The notes under the pieces are model-generated. The model was not told the DNA's origin, ran no database searches, and saw only the letters and a program-made list of their open reading frames with translations. A program made the position numbers and the translations under genes. A stretch of DNA of 64,000 nt from Apodemus sylvaticus (lineage: Eukaryota > Chordata > Mammalia > Rodentia > Muridae), in contig NC_067482.1 of assembly GCF_947179515.1 (NCBI RefSeq), positions 78,906,444-78,970,443 of the forward strand, written 5' to 3'. The first letter of the stretch is position 1, and every line of letters begins with the position of its first letter. Shown here in pieces: positions 10,931 through 21,890 of this stretch.

Positions 10931-12183
10931 GGCAGACGGGATGGGAAGGAACTGGGGGGGAGGGGAGGCTGTGATCTGGGTGTATTGTAAGAGATGAGTA
11001 AACAAACAAGCAACAATAACAAAATAACAAAAAGGAGGCGGGGCCACTAACTCTGAAAATTACCTCCTGTCCCTTCTCTTTCTTTTTTAAAGAAATGTGC
11101 TGTCCAGACTCAGAAAGAAGAAGGGCTTCCTGTTGCAGACCGTCTATACCTCCAGAGGCTAGGAAACCAAATGGCCATGGCTTCCAAGTCTCTCTCTGCA
11201 TTACCTCACTTGAAATGGGATGTCAGATGGACCTTGTGACAAAGGGTCCCTTCAGTTTAGTACCTTTGTCTAATTTACAGCAGGATCAGCATTTCCCAGT
11301 ATGTCTGTATCCTTACATCAGAGGCCAGTGAGGGCCTCTCTCTCACATATGTGCATGTGCATTCATGTGTGTTCAAGTGTGCATGAATACCCATGCATGT
11401 ATACACTAGAATAAAGTTAAAAAATTTCAGTCACGTGTCTATATTTATACTGGGGTCCAAATGACTAAAGACCTGAAACGGAAACATGCTGAGCCATACA
11501 GCGGGATTTTAAGTTTGTCTGATTAGTCCATTGTTTTCTGGTTCTGGAAAAGCTTAATAACTAGCACACACTTCCCTGATTCTCACCAGCAGAGGCTGTA
11601 AACAGTGCTGCGCCAGGCCCTCTTCCCCCTTCAGCCCCTTGCAGGGGTTGGGGTGGAGGGGATGGAGGCCCCGTGACCTTCTCTCTAGACACTGTCATGC
11701 TGGTGGGCAGTGAACACACACACAGCCCCCACCCCTCAGCATACCTTTTCCTTCTGTTCCCAGCCTCCTCCTTCTTCTCTGAGCCCCTCGCTCCTATCTA
11801 ATCCCCCTAGGATGGTTTGCAGGGGCCCAGATCAGCTGCTTTGGTGGTGGCCTGCCAAGCTCCCATCCAAGTGCATCATAAGTTGTGCTAAGTACTTCTA
11901 GAATGAGCAAACCTGGTGCTTGAGCAGACTGGGAATGGCAGAACTTGAAACGTGCTTTGGGACTTCCTCTAATTCCTCTGCTGGCCACTACCACCCTCTC
12001 TTCACTCCCAGTTCATTCCCTGTGAGGTCAACCCAGAGAAGGCAGTCTGGAGCAGGTCTGCCTTCCTGGTAGGTAGGGGAAAATGAGCTCTAAGCTTACA
12101 GAAAGTGCACAGAACCTGGCCCTCCCCAGGGTGCTTAAAGGCCCTGGGAAGGTAGTCACAAGTAGGGTCCTATGAGTAACTCC
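10931..12183. other. Unique intron sequence
   Basis: No exon recognised; a short TG/CATG-rich patch at 11340-11400 followed by an A-rich run may be a SINE tail. Confidence 0.45.
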
Positions 12184-12461
12184 AACTGGAATACCCAAAA
12201 CATAATCCACACATCAAATGAGATACAAGAAGAAAGCAGGAGTGGTCCCTGGTTCTGGAAAGACTCAGTGAAACAGTATTTGGCAAAACCAGAACGGGGA
12301 ACTGGGAAGGGGTGGGAGGGAGGACAGGGGAAGAGAAGGGGGCTTACGGGACTTTCGGGGAGGGGGGGGGCTAGAAAAGGGGAAATCATTTGAAATGTAA
12401 ATAAATTATATCAAATAAAAAAAAAGACAAAAAAAAAAAAAGAAAAAAAAAAAAAGAAAAC
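12184..12461 (+). mobile_element. L1 3' UTR, severely 5'-truncated
   Basis: From aactggaataccc to an A-rich tail this matches the 3' UTR of the L1 at 59030-59298 with very few differences (one extra T in the G-run and caaat/cgaat at the tail). It has the ggaactgggaaggggtggga purine stretch, atgtaaataaatt and an A-rich tail broken by G. No clear target-site duplication seen. Confidence 0.92.
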
Positions 12462-12779
12462 CTGCAAGACAGAGAATTGCCTCTTGAGCCCAAGTAATGC
12501 CTCGAAGCTGCAGCTGTGGTCACTGGCTGCAATAGGGGAGAGAGAGAGACAGACAGACAGACAGACACCAGAGAGCCACATCCATTTTCGTTGGAACTGG
12601 AAAGGCCTTTGTGACATTGTCACATTGTAACTGATGTGACACTATTCTAGGATCAGACCTGTCTGTCAGGCAGAGCTTGAGAAGAGTCACAAATGACCTG
12701 ATAGGTCACCCGGCTCTCTGCACCTCAGTGTGCATCTGTGTGAGAAGACGACATAAGGTCGGCTGACCGTTGCCTTGAG

Positions 12780-13020
12780 GACGGTGGAGGCAACTGAGTA
12801 GTAAAGTGCTTGCTGTGCAAGCGAAGGACCTGAATTCAATCCTGAGCCCCCAAAACTGGGCGTGGGGTTCACACTTTCAATCCTAGCACCAACAGGTGGG
12901 GACAGGCAGGTCCCGGCAGCCAGCCTACCTGTGTCAAGCCATGGGTCTCAGGGGCTGATCCTGTCTTAGTAAACAAGGTAGTTGGTGATAGGAACAGTGT
13001 CTGAGACTGACTTCTGCACA
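12780..13020 (+). mobile_element. B4-type SINE
   Basis: Head 'gagtagtaaagtgcttgctgtgcaagcgaaggacctgaattcaatcctgagc' (ID-like) is followed by a B1-like body 'ctgggcgtggggttcacactttcaatcctagcacc'. This is the ID-B1 order of B4. Confidence 0.75.
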
Positions 13021-13021
13021 C

Positions 13022-13022
<1 letters not shown>

Positions 13023-13072
<50 letters not shown>
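13023..13072. repeat. (TG)n microsatellite
   Basis: About 23 GT units directly after the B4 SINE. Confidence 0.97.
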
Positions 13073-13878
13073 CAGGGAGATTCAAAACTGCCAGGTGTAG
13101 CTACTCTCTTTAGCTACTTTGTAGGTTCCTCTTCCTTCCAACCCTCTCCACCCTTTTTCTTCCACCCCTTTTAACCCCCTACCTAGATAAGAGAGAGGAA
13201 AGAATGGCGAGGAAAGGAAAGGGGACGATGTTATCCTTAGGTTACTTCCTAATTAGGGTCATTGAGTTTCTTGGGGCAAGTTTGATCTTTATCATCAGGA
13301 TATCTAATTTCTTCTTGTTTCTTCTTTGTATACAACTACTTAATGAACTGCAGCCAACAGCAACCAACAGCCTCTCGGGGATTATATGTACCCTCTGACT
13401 AGTTCCCAGAATCCCAAACATCACACAACTGCAGAAACTATCTTCAGCTGGCAAACCATGCTTCTGCTAAATCATGAGGCAAATCATATTGACTGCTGTG
13501 GACAATCTGAAGCAGCCCCATAGCCCCACACCTGGGATTAAAACAAAACCAAAACCAACATTCTTATAATATTTCTGTGGGTTTTTTTTTTTTAAGAAAC
13601 CAAAATTCCAAAATTGTCACTACAGCCATGGTTACCCCCATGGGTGCGGAGTGAATAGCAAAAGGGTGGGCAAACCCTTGCCAATATTAGGAGTTATGGA
13701 AGAGGGAGTCTTTGAGCTGGACCAGCCTGGAAGTGTTGAGATTAGTTATGAGAGAGGTTTGCAATACAGAATATCTTGAGAGCTAGCCATAGGGCCGTGC
13801 TGTGTCTTACAGATATGTGCTAAGTAGGGAACTAGATGCTCCGTTTGAGCTAGGAGCAGACACAGGAGGCAGTGTCTG
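13073..13878. other. Unique intron sequence
   Basis: No repeat or exon recognised. Confidence 0.45.
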
Positions 13879-14192
13879 ATGTGGTTTGAGTGAGATTGGC
13901 CCTCATAGACTCATATAGTTGAATGTTTAGTCATTAGGGAGCAGCACTTTTTGAAAGGATTAGGAGGTGTGACTTTGCTGGAGGAAGTATGTCACCAGGT
14001 TTTGAGGTTTCAGAAGTCCCATGCCACGCCCAATGGCTGTCTTCTGTGGATCTGGATGTATAACACTTATCTACTTCTCTACCACTGTGTCTGCCTGTGG
14101 GGACAAATCTCTCAAACTATAAGCAACCTCCAATTAAATGTTTTATTTTGTAAGAATGTCCATGGTCATGGCCTCTCTGCACAGCAGTGGCA
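13879..14192 (+). repeat. 5' LTR of the ORR1-type element
   Basis: Starts gtggtttgagtgagatt, contains ttaggaggtgtgactttgctggaggaagt-type core and ends ccatggtcatggcctctctgcacagcag. Confidence 0.75.
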
Positions 14193-15554
14193 CAGTTGGT
14201 GTCAGGGCATTGCTGTGACAGGCATGGCCATGATGCTTGTTGGTGGAATGTGGACTTTGAGGCTTTGAATTAGGAAAGCGGTTGAACCTTTAAGCAGAGC
14301 TTGGTGGGCCATACGAGTGCCAGAGGATAAAATCTACAGCATAAAAGACAGTGCTGAGGGTGACATGAACTATGGGCACCCAGGCCAAGAAGTTTCAGAG
14401 GAGAAGAATTAGGTAGCGCCCTAGAAACCATTCTTGTGATGTTTTTGTGGAGAACGTGGCTGCTTTGTACCCTTGTCCAAAAAATCTTCCCGAAGTGAAA
14501 TCGAAGAGTTTGGACTAGTGACATTGGCAAAGGAGATTTCAAACAGCCTCGCACTGACTGCACCTTGTGGTTGTTAGTGTTCGCTCCTATGCAGATCTAT
14601 AACGACAAGGAGCAAGCTGAACAAGGTATAGAACGGACAGTTTGAGGAGAAGAGCACCAGGAAGTGTAGTGGACCCAAGTCCGGAGCTCAATTAGATAAA
14701 AAGTTTGAAGAAAGGCCTGGTTGCCAAGTGAAATTAAGGGAGTGATGACATCAGGGAGTGGTGACATTAAGGGAGTGGTGACATGGGGCGAGGTCCCACA
14801 CAGCTACGCTTCCACCTCAGGAAAAGGAATTCAAGAAAAGCTTAAGCAGTGAAGGAACCCACCAAAAACCAGAAACCATGAAAATGTATTTGAACAGGGG
14901 GCCAAGTCCTAACCCCAGCAAGCAGAAGACCTTGCCGGCTTCAGTCGTGTGTCTCTGGCTTTTAGAGGCAAGGATACAAGAAAGGGGTTGTGGAATCTCC
15001 CTCTGCAGCTAAGGAAGGCTTTGGAAGTCGGGTGTGAGTCAGAGATGTTCCTCTATGGAGGCCCAGAGGGGCCATTGCACGAAGCTGTGAAGGTGAAACC
15101 TGGATTTCCCTGGAGCCAAGAAGATGCTGGAGATGCGCGAGTCTACCTCTCTGGTAGCAGCAGGGAGTGGGAGCAGCCAAGAGGAAGCAGTGGGCTGCAG
15201 CCAACAAAGCTGAGAGGAGCTGGAGCTCTGCGGGGCATTTGACATCAGACACGGGGTGTGGAGAGTGCCCTGGTGTTTCCTCATCTTGCTCCCTTCGGTC
15301 TGTATCCGCTCACTGTGCTTGCTCCCGTTCGTCCTTTTAGAATGGTGATGTGCAGCCTGTGCCATTGCATGTTGGAAGTACGTGACCTGCCTTTATATTT
15401 GGATATTTACAGGGGATCCCAGCTAAGAGCCTCAGAAGCAGGTTTGAAGTTTTAAACAGTGCGGAGACTGTGACAGACTATGGGGGCTTTGGAAGCTGGA
15501 CCGCATGCAGTTTTGCATTATGATGTGGCTACAAGCTATGGCCAAGGAGTGGAG

Positions 15555-15881
15555 TATGGTGGTTTAAGTGAGAATGGCCCGAAAGGCTCACAGTTTGAAG
15601 GTTTAGTCATCAGGGAGTGATTGAGAAAGATCAGGAGGGAGGAGGCGTGGCTTTGTTGGAGGAAGTGCATCACTGATGTGAAGAGGTTCCACAGCCCATG
15701 GCAGGCTCTGGCCTCATGCTGCCTGTGGCTCTGAGAGAAGCACAACTCTCAGCTCCTTCTCCAGCACTATGCCCGCCACGATGACAATGGATTAAACCTC
15801 TGAAATTTTAAGCAAGACCCAATTAAATGCCTCCTTTTATAACAGTTGTTGTGGTCATGGTGTCTCTTCACTGACTAAACC
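15555..15881 (+). repeat. 3' LTR of the ORR1-type element
   Basis: Starts ggtggtttaagtgagaat, contains aggcgtggctttgttggagg and ends ggtcatggtgtctcttcac. Clearly related to the 5' LTR but diverged, so the insertion is old. Confidence 0.8.
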
Positions 15882-16109
15882 ATCGTGGGTACAAATGTTT
15901 GCTACTAAACCTGTCAAACTTGGTTCAGCTCATGCCCCATAACTATGTATCCATATAATGGAAGGAGGGAACTGACTTCCCAAATTTGTTTTTTGCATCC
16001 CCACACATGTACTCTGGCAAGCCTGTGTGTGTGCATGCTGGCGTGCACATGCACAAACACACACCACAAAATAAATTTAACTTTTAAGTATGCAAACAAG
16101 TTGAATAGA
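15882..16109. other. Intron with possible SINE tail
   Basis: A TG/CA-rich patch (16025-16070) followed by ataaatttaac resembles a B3/B4 tail; the head is not visible. Confidence 0.35.
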
Positions 16110-16430
16110 GTATGTTCCAAACATGTAAATGGGTCAGTAAGGACGTGAGAAGATGCGGCAGAGCACAAATCAGAATCACAGTGGGTTCCACAGACACCCA
16201 TTACTATGGCTACTATACCAGACAAGGACCAGTGCTGGCGAGAATCTGGAGAACCTGCAGCTTTTATGTTGGCGGGAATAAAAATGATGGAGCTGCTGTA
16301 TCAGTTATCCTGTAACCTGGCAATTACACAAATATACTCAAAGGAACTGAAAGCAGGGCCTAGAGAAGTACCTGAACACCACTGTCCACGGCAGTGTGGT
16401 CCACAGAGACATTCTGATGAAACCCAGTGT
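16110..16430 (+). mobile_element. Ancient L1 (L1M-type) 3' segment, first part
   Basis: Contains decayed ORF2 C-terminal landmarks: 'ggaccagtgctggcgagaatctgg', 'ttggcgggaataaaaatgatgg', and 'gtacctgaacaccactgtccacggcagtg'. Continues after the SINE-like insertion at 16662. Confidence 0.65.
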
Positions 16431-16434
16431 CCAC

Positions 16435-16660
16435 TGCTAATGATACACCTTAATCCCAGGAGACAGAGGCAAGCAGGTCCCTCTGAGTTCAAGGCCAGCC
16501 TGGTATAGCGCAAGTTTCAGGTAAAGGAAAGCTTAGGTCCAGGCGTGGCCCAGGCCTTTAGTACCAGCGCTCAGGGGACAGAGGCAGGCAGGTCAGTGGC
16601 AGTTTATTTTGTGGGGTTCAGAAGCAGTTTTCACAGGGACAGTTTTACACGGATGAACAA
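16435..16660 (+). mobile_element. B1-related repeat, copy 1 of a diverged pair
   Basis: Two successive B1-like bodies ('taatcccaggagacagaggcaagcagg' and 'ggtccaggcgtggcccaggccttta') then 'ggcagtttattttgtggggttcagaagcagttttcacagggacagtttta'. A close relative with the same order lies at 17622-17835. Confidence 0.6.
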
Positions 16661-16661
16661 A

Positions 16662-17005
16662 CTGTAACATGTGCCTAACGGTGGAATACTACTCAGCCGT
16701 AAAGGAAGACAATTCTGGCACATGTTAGAAGCTGCTGAAGCTTGAGGACATGATAAATCAGTCACAAAATGACACCATGGGATTCACTCGTGTGAAGCCC
16801 AGAGAACTCAATCCACCCTGGCCGACAGGAGGATGGGGGTTGCCAGGGGATACCGGGAAGAGGGAAAGGCAAGTCATTACTTAATGAGCATAGAGTTTTA
16901 GTTCTTCAAGTTAGAGCAAATTCTGGGGGTGGGTGGAAGTGGGGGCTCCCAAGGTATTAATATAGTTAATGCCACTGAGCTTGTATGCTTAAAGATTGTT
17001 ACGAT
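16662..17005 (+). mobile_element. Ancient L1 (L1M-type) 3' segment, second part
   Basis: Contains 'ggatgaacaaactgtaacatgtgcc', 'ggtggaatactactcagccgtaaa', 'gaagcttgaggacatgataa', 'ggttgccagggga' and 'atgccactgagcttgtatgctta' in the order typical of an old L1 3' end. Old enough to predate rodents. Confidence 0.75.
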
Positions 17006-17215
17006 GATTGGCAGCCAATGGCTGCTGAGGGAGGAGGAGGAGAGCTTTTCTGGGGGGATGTGGCCATGGGTAGGTTGCTGATCCTCATTCCGACAGCACT
17101 AATTGGACTCGATGGGCCATAAAAAAAAATTGGACATGAAGGTCTAGAGGGAGGATGGATACGACCAAGATACATTGTATGCGTGTGTGAAACTGTCAAA
17201 GATACATAAAAATAT
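17006..17215 (+). mobile_element. Rodent L1 (Lx-type) 3' UTR inserted in the ancient L1
   Basis: Has the run 'ggcagccaatggctgctgagg', 'gagcttttctggggggatgtggcc', 'agcactaattggactcgatgggccataaaa' and 'gaccaagatacattgtatgcgtgtgtgaaactgtcaaag', the Lx-family 3' UTR order. It splits the ancient L1, whose 'aaaatggctaaaacagtaaggttta' tail resumes afterwards. Confidence 0.7.
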
Positions 17216-17277
17216 TAAAATGGCTAAAACAGTAAGGTTTATTTTTGTGTATTTTACTTTTAAACATTTAGTAGTGT

Positions 17278-17280
17278 GTA

Positions 17281-17320
<40 letters not shown>
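17278..17320. repeat. (TG)n microsatellite
   Basis: About 20 GT units. Confidence 0.95.
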
Positions 17321-17321
<1 letters not shown>

Positions 17322-17324
17322 TTA

Positions 17325-17460
17325 TGGTGTTCATGCCTGTGCACATGCATTTGTGTGTTGGCACAAGCATGCGGAGGCCAGATGTCAGGTGTATTCCTTA
17401 GGCTCTACCTAATACATTAGCAAGAATCTGTCACTCAACTCGGAACTCTGGCTAGCCTAG
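17325..17460 (-). mobile_element. B3/B4-like SINE remnant, antisense
   Basis: The run 'gcacatgcatttgtgtgttggcacaagcatgcggaggccagatgtcaggtgt' resembles the reverse complement of a B3 3' half; the head is decayed. Confidence 0.4.
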
Positions 17461-17621
17461 TCAGCCAGTTTACTCCAAGGATCCCATTTCCACCTTCCAA
17501 GAGCACTGTGATTCCAGGAGAGCCGGCAGGCCCACCTAGATTTTCAGTGGGTTCTGGTGTAGAAGAAATTAAACCCACCAACACAGCTGCTCTGGCAAGG
17601 GGCAATCCACTGGAATACACA

Positions 17622-17835
17622 CACACCTTAATCCCAGGAGACAGAGCAAGCAAGTCTCCAAGTTCAAGGTCAGTCTGGTATAGAGCAAGTTTCCAGTAAA
17701 GAAAAGCTTAGGTCCAGGCGTGGTGGTCCAGGCCTTTAGTCCCAGCGCTCAGGGGACAGAGGCAGGCAGGTTAATGCCAGTTCAGTTCATGGAGTTCAGA
17801 GGCAGTTTTCACAGGGACAGTTTTAGAGTCACGTT
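17622..17835 (+). mobile_element. B1-related repeat, copy 2 of a diverged pair
   Basis: Same order as 16435-16660, including aagcttaggtccaggcgtgg and agttttcacagggacagttttag; contains a ggtggt that copy 1 lacks. Confidence 0.6.
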
Positions 17836-18239
17836 GCAGAGAGAACAAGCTAGACACAGGTGAAGACAGAATGAGTCAGGGAGTAAGAAGGAGCCAGAAG
17901 ATTAAAACAGATTGCCACAGTTAGTTTGAGGTCAAGCAGAGCAATTTGGTGAAAAGCTGAGAGAAGACAGATTCAATCTGTCAGCTTGGAGGAGTTTGGG
18001 CCAGAACAGCTGAGTTGAAGCAGCCAGCCAGAGTTCAGAAAGATGGAGAAAGGGAGAACTTGTTCAGCAGTCAGCCTCCGAGATGACAATTACATCAGGC
18101 TAATAAAAATTACTTTTATGTTCTGGGGACAAACACTTTACCCACAGAGCCATCTCTTCAACCCCTTATTTACATATTTGACCGCAATAAAACCTTTTTA
18201 AAACCAATGCTTTTCTTAAGGATCTATATTCACAAAGGA
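17836..18239. other. Probable decayed LTR-type sequence, family not assigned
   Basis: Purine-rich sequence with 'gagttgaagcagccagccagagttcag' and a following 'atgttctggggacaaacactttacccacagagccatctcttcaacccc', the latter an antisense SINE head. No gene. Confidence 0.3.
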
Positions 18240-18440
18240 AAGCAAGGCATGATGTCATACAGCTTTAATCCCAGCACTCAGGGCCAGAGGCAGGTAGGTC
18301 TCTAAACTCAAAGCTGGCCTGGTCAGTATAGGGAGTGAGTCCAGGGCAGCCAGGGGATCTGATGCATTCTTCTGATTTCCAGAGGAACCAGGCACACAGA
18401 CATGCACGCAAACTCATAAAGTAAACTTAATTTTAAAAAA
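18240..18440 (+). mobile_element. Old B1 fused to a B2/B3-like tail
   Basis: A diverged B1 body ('tttaatcccagcactcagggcc...ggcagg') runs into 'ttccagaggaaccaggcacacagacatgcacgc...cataaagtaaac', a B3-like 3' end. Confidence 0.55.
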
Positions 18441-18449
18441 CTGAAATGA

Positions 18450-18640
18450 AGCCGGGTGGTGTTGGCGGCGGTGCACGCCTATACCCAGCACTCTGGGAGG
18501 CAGAGGCAGGTGGATTTCTGAGTTCGAGGCCAGCCTGGTCTACAGAGTGAGTTCTAGAACAGCCAGGGCTACACAGAGAAACCCTGTCTCGGAAAAAACC
18601 AAAACCAAAAGAACCAAAAAAAAAAAAAAAAAAAAAAAAA
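18450..18640 (+). mobile_element. B1 SINE, full length
   Basis: gccgggtggt start, agttcgaggccagcctgg core (B box), gagaaaccctgtctcgg end and a long A-rich tail. The 'gatttctgagttcgagg' form is the Mus-lineage version. Confidence 0.95.
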
Positions 18641-19202
18641 ACTTGAAACGAAGATGTTTTCATATAAAATAAGATGAAAAGCAGACTTTACTGCCGTCGA
18701 CATGATCACAAGAAACGCCAAGGGCTCCTTGAGTAATGAAAATTATCACAGATAACAGCACAGCAATGTAGAAAAATCTAAAGATGACCTAAACTGTTTA
18801 AAATACAGCTAAATATAGTAAGTATTGCATTTATAGGGCACTAAATGCAGTATGTAGCCCAGTGATATAGAGCTTGCAAGGTCCTGAGTCCCAGCCCCAA
18901 AACAAAACTAAACTAACCGGGACCAGTCACCCGAGCTTGGTGGGATTCACCCTTGCAGTGACAGGAGGACCAGGACCCAGGGAACCGGACCTGCTGAGGC
19001 AGCCTTAAATTGCTTGAAAGGGCAAATAATAATTAAGGTACACTAAATAATAATTAATGTACCTTAGATTCAGACTATTACTTAAAAATAGAGGAGAAAA
19101 TGAAATAATTTAAGATGCTTGGTTAATAATTTTAAATATTAGACAGAAAGAAAGCTACACCAAATGGAATTTCCTCCCTTTTTAAGGCTTAATATATTCC
19201 TC
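18641..19202. other. Unique AT-rich intron sequence
   Basis: Contains a 9-bp-arm hairpin (taaggtaca at 19034-19042, tgtacctta at 19058-19066). No gene recognised. Confidence 0.45.
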
Positions 19203-19412
19203 TAGAACAGTGGGAATTCCTTCCTAATGCTGCGACCTTTTAATACAGTTAGTTCCCTCATTTTGTGGTGACCCCCCAACCATAAATTTATTTTTGTTGC
19301 TAGTCCATAACTGTAATTTTGCTACTGTTATAATTGTGATATAAATATTTTTGGAGATATAGGTTTGCCAAGGTGGTTGAGGTACACAGGCTGGGAATGA
19401 CTGTTCTACATG
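19203..19412 (+). mobile_element. URR1-like (rodent hAT-type) DNA element remnant
   Basis: Contains 'ccttcctaatgctgcgaccttttaatacag', 'tgtggtgaccccccaaccataaatttatttt' and 'ctgtaattttgctactgtta' in the order of this common rodent repeat; the distal inverted end is partly lost. Confidence 0.65.
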
Positions 19413-20034
19413 GCCACACGGCCAAGGGTTTCTGTCACCTGAGGGTGGCTGTGAGTCCTTCCAGCCTTTGGATTTCAGGTCACATAGTGAACAGGACAGA
19501 GCAGAGAACATGGAGTCAGGCGGATCTGACTTAGAGCCTACTGGCTCTGTCTGTGAGGAGCTCGGTGCCTGACAAGCCATAAACCACAGCAATGCGAAGG
19601 GCAAAGCAGCCTTGCACCAGGGCCTCGTCATTGAGAACCTCATGCGCACACTACTATGCCTTCGGAGTTCTGGGGCACAAGCACCCCAGGCTTCCGTCCT
19701 CAGACTCTTCTACCCAGCACACGAGACGGCAAATGGAAAACCGCACAGCCACCAATCAACTCGTAGCTTCATAAAATACATCGCCAGCCAAGGGTAACTG
19801 GCTGGAGAACATTTCACATTCCATTCAACAAGTCTCTATTCGTCCAACTCTGTCTGCACCGGCAGGGCGGCTGGGAACAATTCATGCCTAGAGGCAGTGG
19901 CTGATGAAGCCCCAGAGAGGATTCAACACAAAGCCTGAACACGGACTTGTGTATGGACATCGAGGGGTCTGCAGGCAGCTTTGACAGCGAGGCTACAAGT
20001 TCAATTCCTTCCCCAGACAGTACTGCAGCTGGCA
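19413..20034. other. Unique intron sequence
   Basis: No exon or repeat recognised; the frames at 19224-19797 are chance or cross the URR1 remnant. Confidence 0.45.
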
Positions 20035-20059
20035 AGTCCAGCCCTGCTTGTTCCCCTCA

Positions 20060-20160
20060 CCAGTTGCTTTCCCACTGGCTGCTTCTCCACTGACTGCTGG
20101 CCCACCAGCTGCTTCCCCACCAGCTGCTTCTCCACTGACTGCTGGCCCACCAGCAGCTTT
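20060..20160. repeat. 45-bp-period minisatellite
   Basis: A block beginning ctgcttctccactgactg recurs at 20079 and 20124 (45 bp apart); decayed partial copies flank them. Confidence 0.85.
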
Positions 20161-20696
20161 CTCTGACAGCTGTGTCTTATGAAAAACTGACTGAAACTTG
20201 CATGTGGCTCCTGAATATTCAGCTTTTACTGTTCTCGTAAATGCTTACCAGTTTTTAAGCAACATTATTTGGAAGTTGATTTGTGGCCGTGGAGGAGGGC
20301 AAGCGTGCTCTGAAGGCGTTTACTTACTAAAGGCTCGCTCCTCGCATCACCACTGGGAGTCCTGCTGCTTGGCCCAGCCAAGGCTCCCAGCCGTTCTACA
20401 GCTCCTTATCCACACATAGTCAAGGTCCACTGTGTTTCTCAAGACTGCGACCCTGACTCCGTAGAGACCGGATGGAGCATGGCCTGGCCTTAGTCGTTTA
20501 GCTCTTGTCCCTGAAGACAAGCGGCACATAAAGAGAGGACCCCTGGCCTGCGTGTGAGATGCAGACACTTACAGGCGAATCATAAAGAGAGCTGCCGAGA
20601 ATCTCAGAGCAATAACAATGTAAAGTTTGGTAGCAAGCAGGCAAAAGTGTGACTCTCCCTTCTGAAGCCCTAAAGTTAAAACAAATAAAGCTTTTC

Positions 20697-20866
20697 AAGG
20701 GGCTGGAGATGGCTCGGCAGTTAAGAGCACAGGCTGTTCTCCCAGCACCTTCGTGGTGGATCGCAATCATTTGAAATTCCAGTACCAGGGGATTCAATGC
20801 CATCTGGCCTCTGTGGCCACCAGGCACACCCATACACATAAAAGTGAACATTAAAAAAAAAAAGGC
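20697..20866 (+). mobile_element. B2/B3-type SINE
   Basis: Starts aaggggctggagatggctcggcagttaagagcac, contains ggccaccaggcacacccat, ends in an A-rich tail. Confidence 0.85.
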
Positions 20867-20936
20867 TTATCTGCCTTTGGGTGACCCTTCACCGTATTTG
20901 CCACACTCAGCAAATTTCCATACCTCACGAACGTTT

Positions 20937-20944
20937 CTTTCTTT

Positions 20945-20983
<39 letters not shown>

Positions 20984-21045
20984 CTCTCTCTCTCTTTCTC
21001 TCTTTCTTCCTTCCTTCCTTCTTTCTTTTCTTTTTTTCTTTTTTT
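20937..21045. repeat. (TTTC)n / (CT)n pyrimidine tract
   Basis: TTTC repeats turning into CT and TTCC repeats, contiguous with the poly-T end of the next antisense B1, whose tail seeded it. Confidence 0.95.
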
Positions 21046-21206
21046 GAATTTTTTGGATTTGGTTTTTTCAAGACAGGGTTTCTCTGTGTAGCCCTGGCTG
21101 TCCTGAAACTCACTCTGTAGACCAGGCTGGCTTCGAACTCAGAAATCCACCTGCCTCTGCCTCCCAGAGTGCTGGGATTACAGGCGTGCACCACCACCAC
21201 CCGACT
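21046..21206 (-). mobile_element. B1 SINE, antisense
   Basis: Reverse complement of a full B1: ttcaagacagggtttctctg to gtgcaccaccaccacccgac. Confidence 0.95.
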
Positions 21207-21374
21207 GAATGTTTCTTTAAACTTAGGAAATATACCCATGCATGCCTCTTTAAAAAAAAAAAAAAGATGTAATTGGCTGTACCTCTCTAAGGCTGACCTT
21301 TGACTCTAGCTTATAGTGCAACTGAAAAGCTGCCTGAAAGCTCCAGGACCACTTTATGGCAGCAGGCACACTGG

Positions 21375-21766
21375 ACTGGCTAGTTTTGTGTGTCAACTTG
21401 ACACAGGCTGGAGTTATCACAGAAGGAGCTTCAGTTGGGGAAGTGCCTCCATGAGATCCAGCTGTGGGGCATTTTCTCAATTAGTTATCAAGTGGGGAGG
21501 GCCCCTTGTGGATGGTTCCACCTTTGGGCTGGTGCTCTTGGGTTCTATAAGAGAGCAGGTTGAGCAAGCCAGGGGAAGCAAGCCAGTAAGAAACATCCCT
21601 CCATGGCCTCTGCATCGGCTCCTGCTTCCTGACCTGCTTGAGTTCCAGTCCTGACTTCCTTTAGTGATGAACTGCAATGTGGAAGTGTAAGCTCAATAAA
21701 CCCTTTGCTCCCCAACTTGCTTCTTGGTCATGATGTTTGTGCAGGACTAGAAACCCTGACTAAGAC
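21375..21766 (+). mobile_element. MT-type MaLR solo LTR
   Basis: Full LTR from tggctagttttgtgtgtcaacttgacaca to ggactagaaaccctgactaagaca. It contains a ttctataagag TATA-like motif near 21543 and an AATAAA signal near 21692. MT LTRs are known to be active in mouse oocytes. Orientation is opposite to Osbp2. Subfamily (MTA/MTB/MTC) not assigned. Confidence 0.9.
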
Positions 21767-21833
21767 ACACACACACACACACACACACATACACACATGC
21801 ACACACACATATACACACACACGCGCACGCGCG

Positions 21834-21868
<35 letters not shown>

Positions 21869-21890
21869 GGGCACACATATACATAGGCAC
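21765..21890. repeat. (CA)n microsatellite with CG interruptions
   Basis: CA repeats with an acgcgcacgcgcgcac core, alternating purine-pyrimidine with Z-DNA potential. Confidence 0.95.

Larger units (their letters stand above)
13879..15881 (+). mobile_element. Complete ORR1-type MaLR element (LTR-internal-LTR)
   Basis: Two related LTRs bound about 1.36 kb of internal sequence. The internal part follows the usual order (ggtgtcagggcattgctgtgaca just after the 5' LTR; gcattatgatgtggctacaagc just before the 3' LTR). The same internal type recurs at 44488-45919. The internal part has no long frame, as expected for non-autonomous MaLRs that depend on ERVL for movement. Antisense to Osbp2. Confidence 0.82.

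Noticed and set aside
20844..21239. Ser/Leu/Phe-rich and Lys/Glu-rich frames
   Set aside because: Translations of the TTTC/GAAA tract and the B1 element.
21822..21840. acgcgcacgcgcgcac as a CpG-rich regulatory site
   Set aside because: Part of a CA microsatellite; CpGs arise from the repeat.
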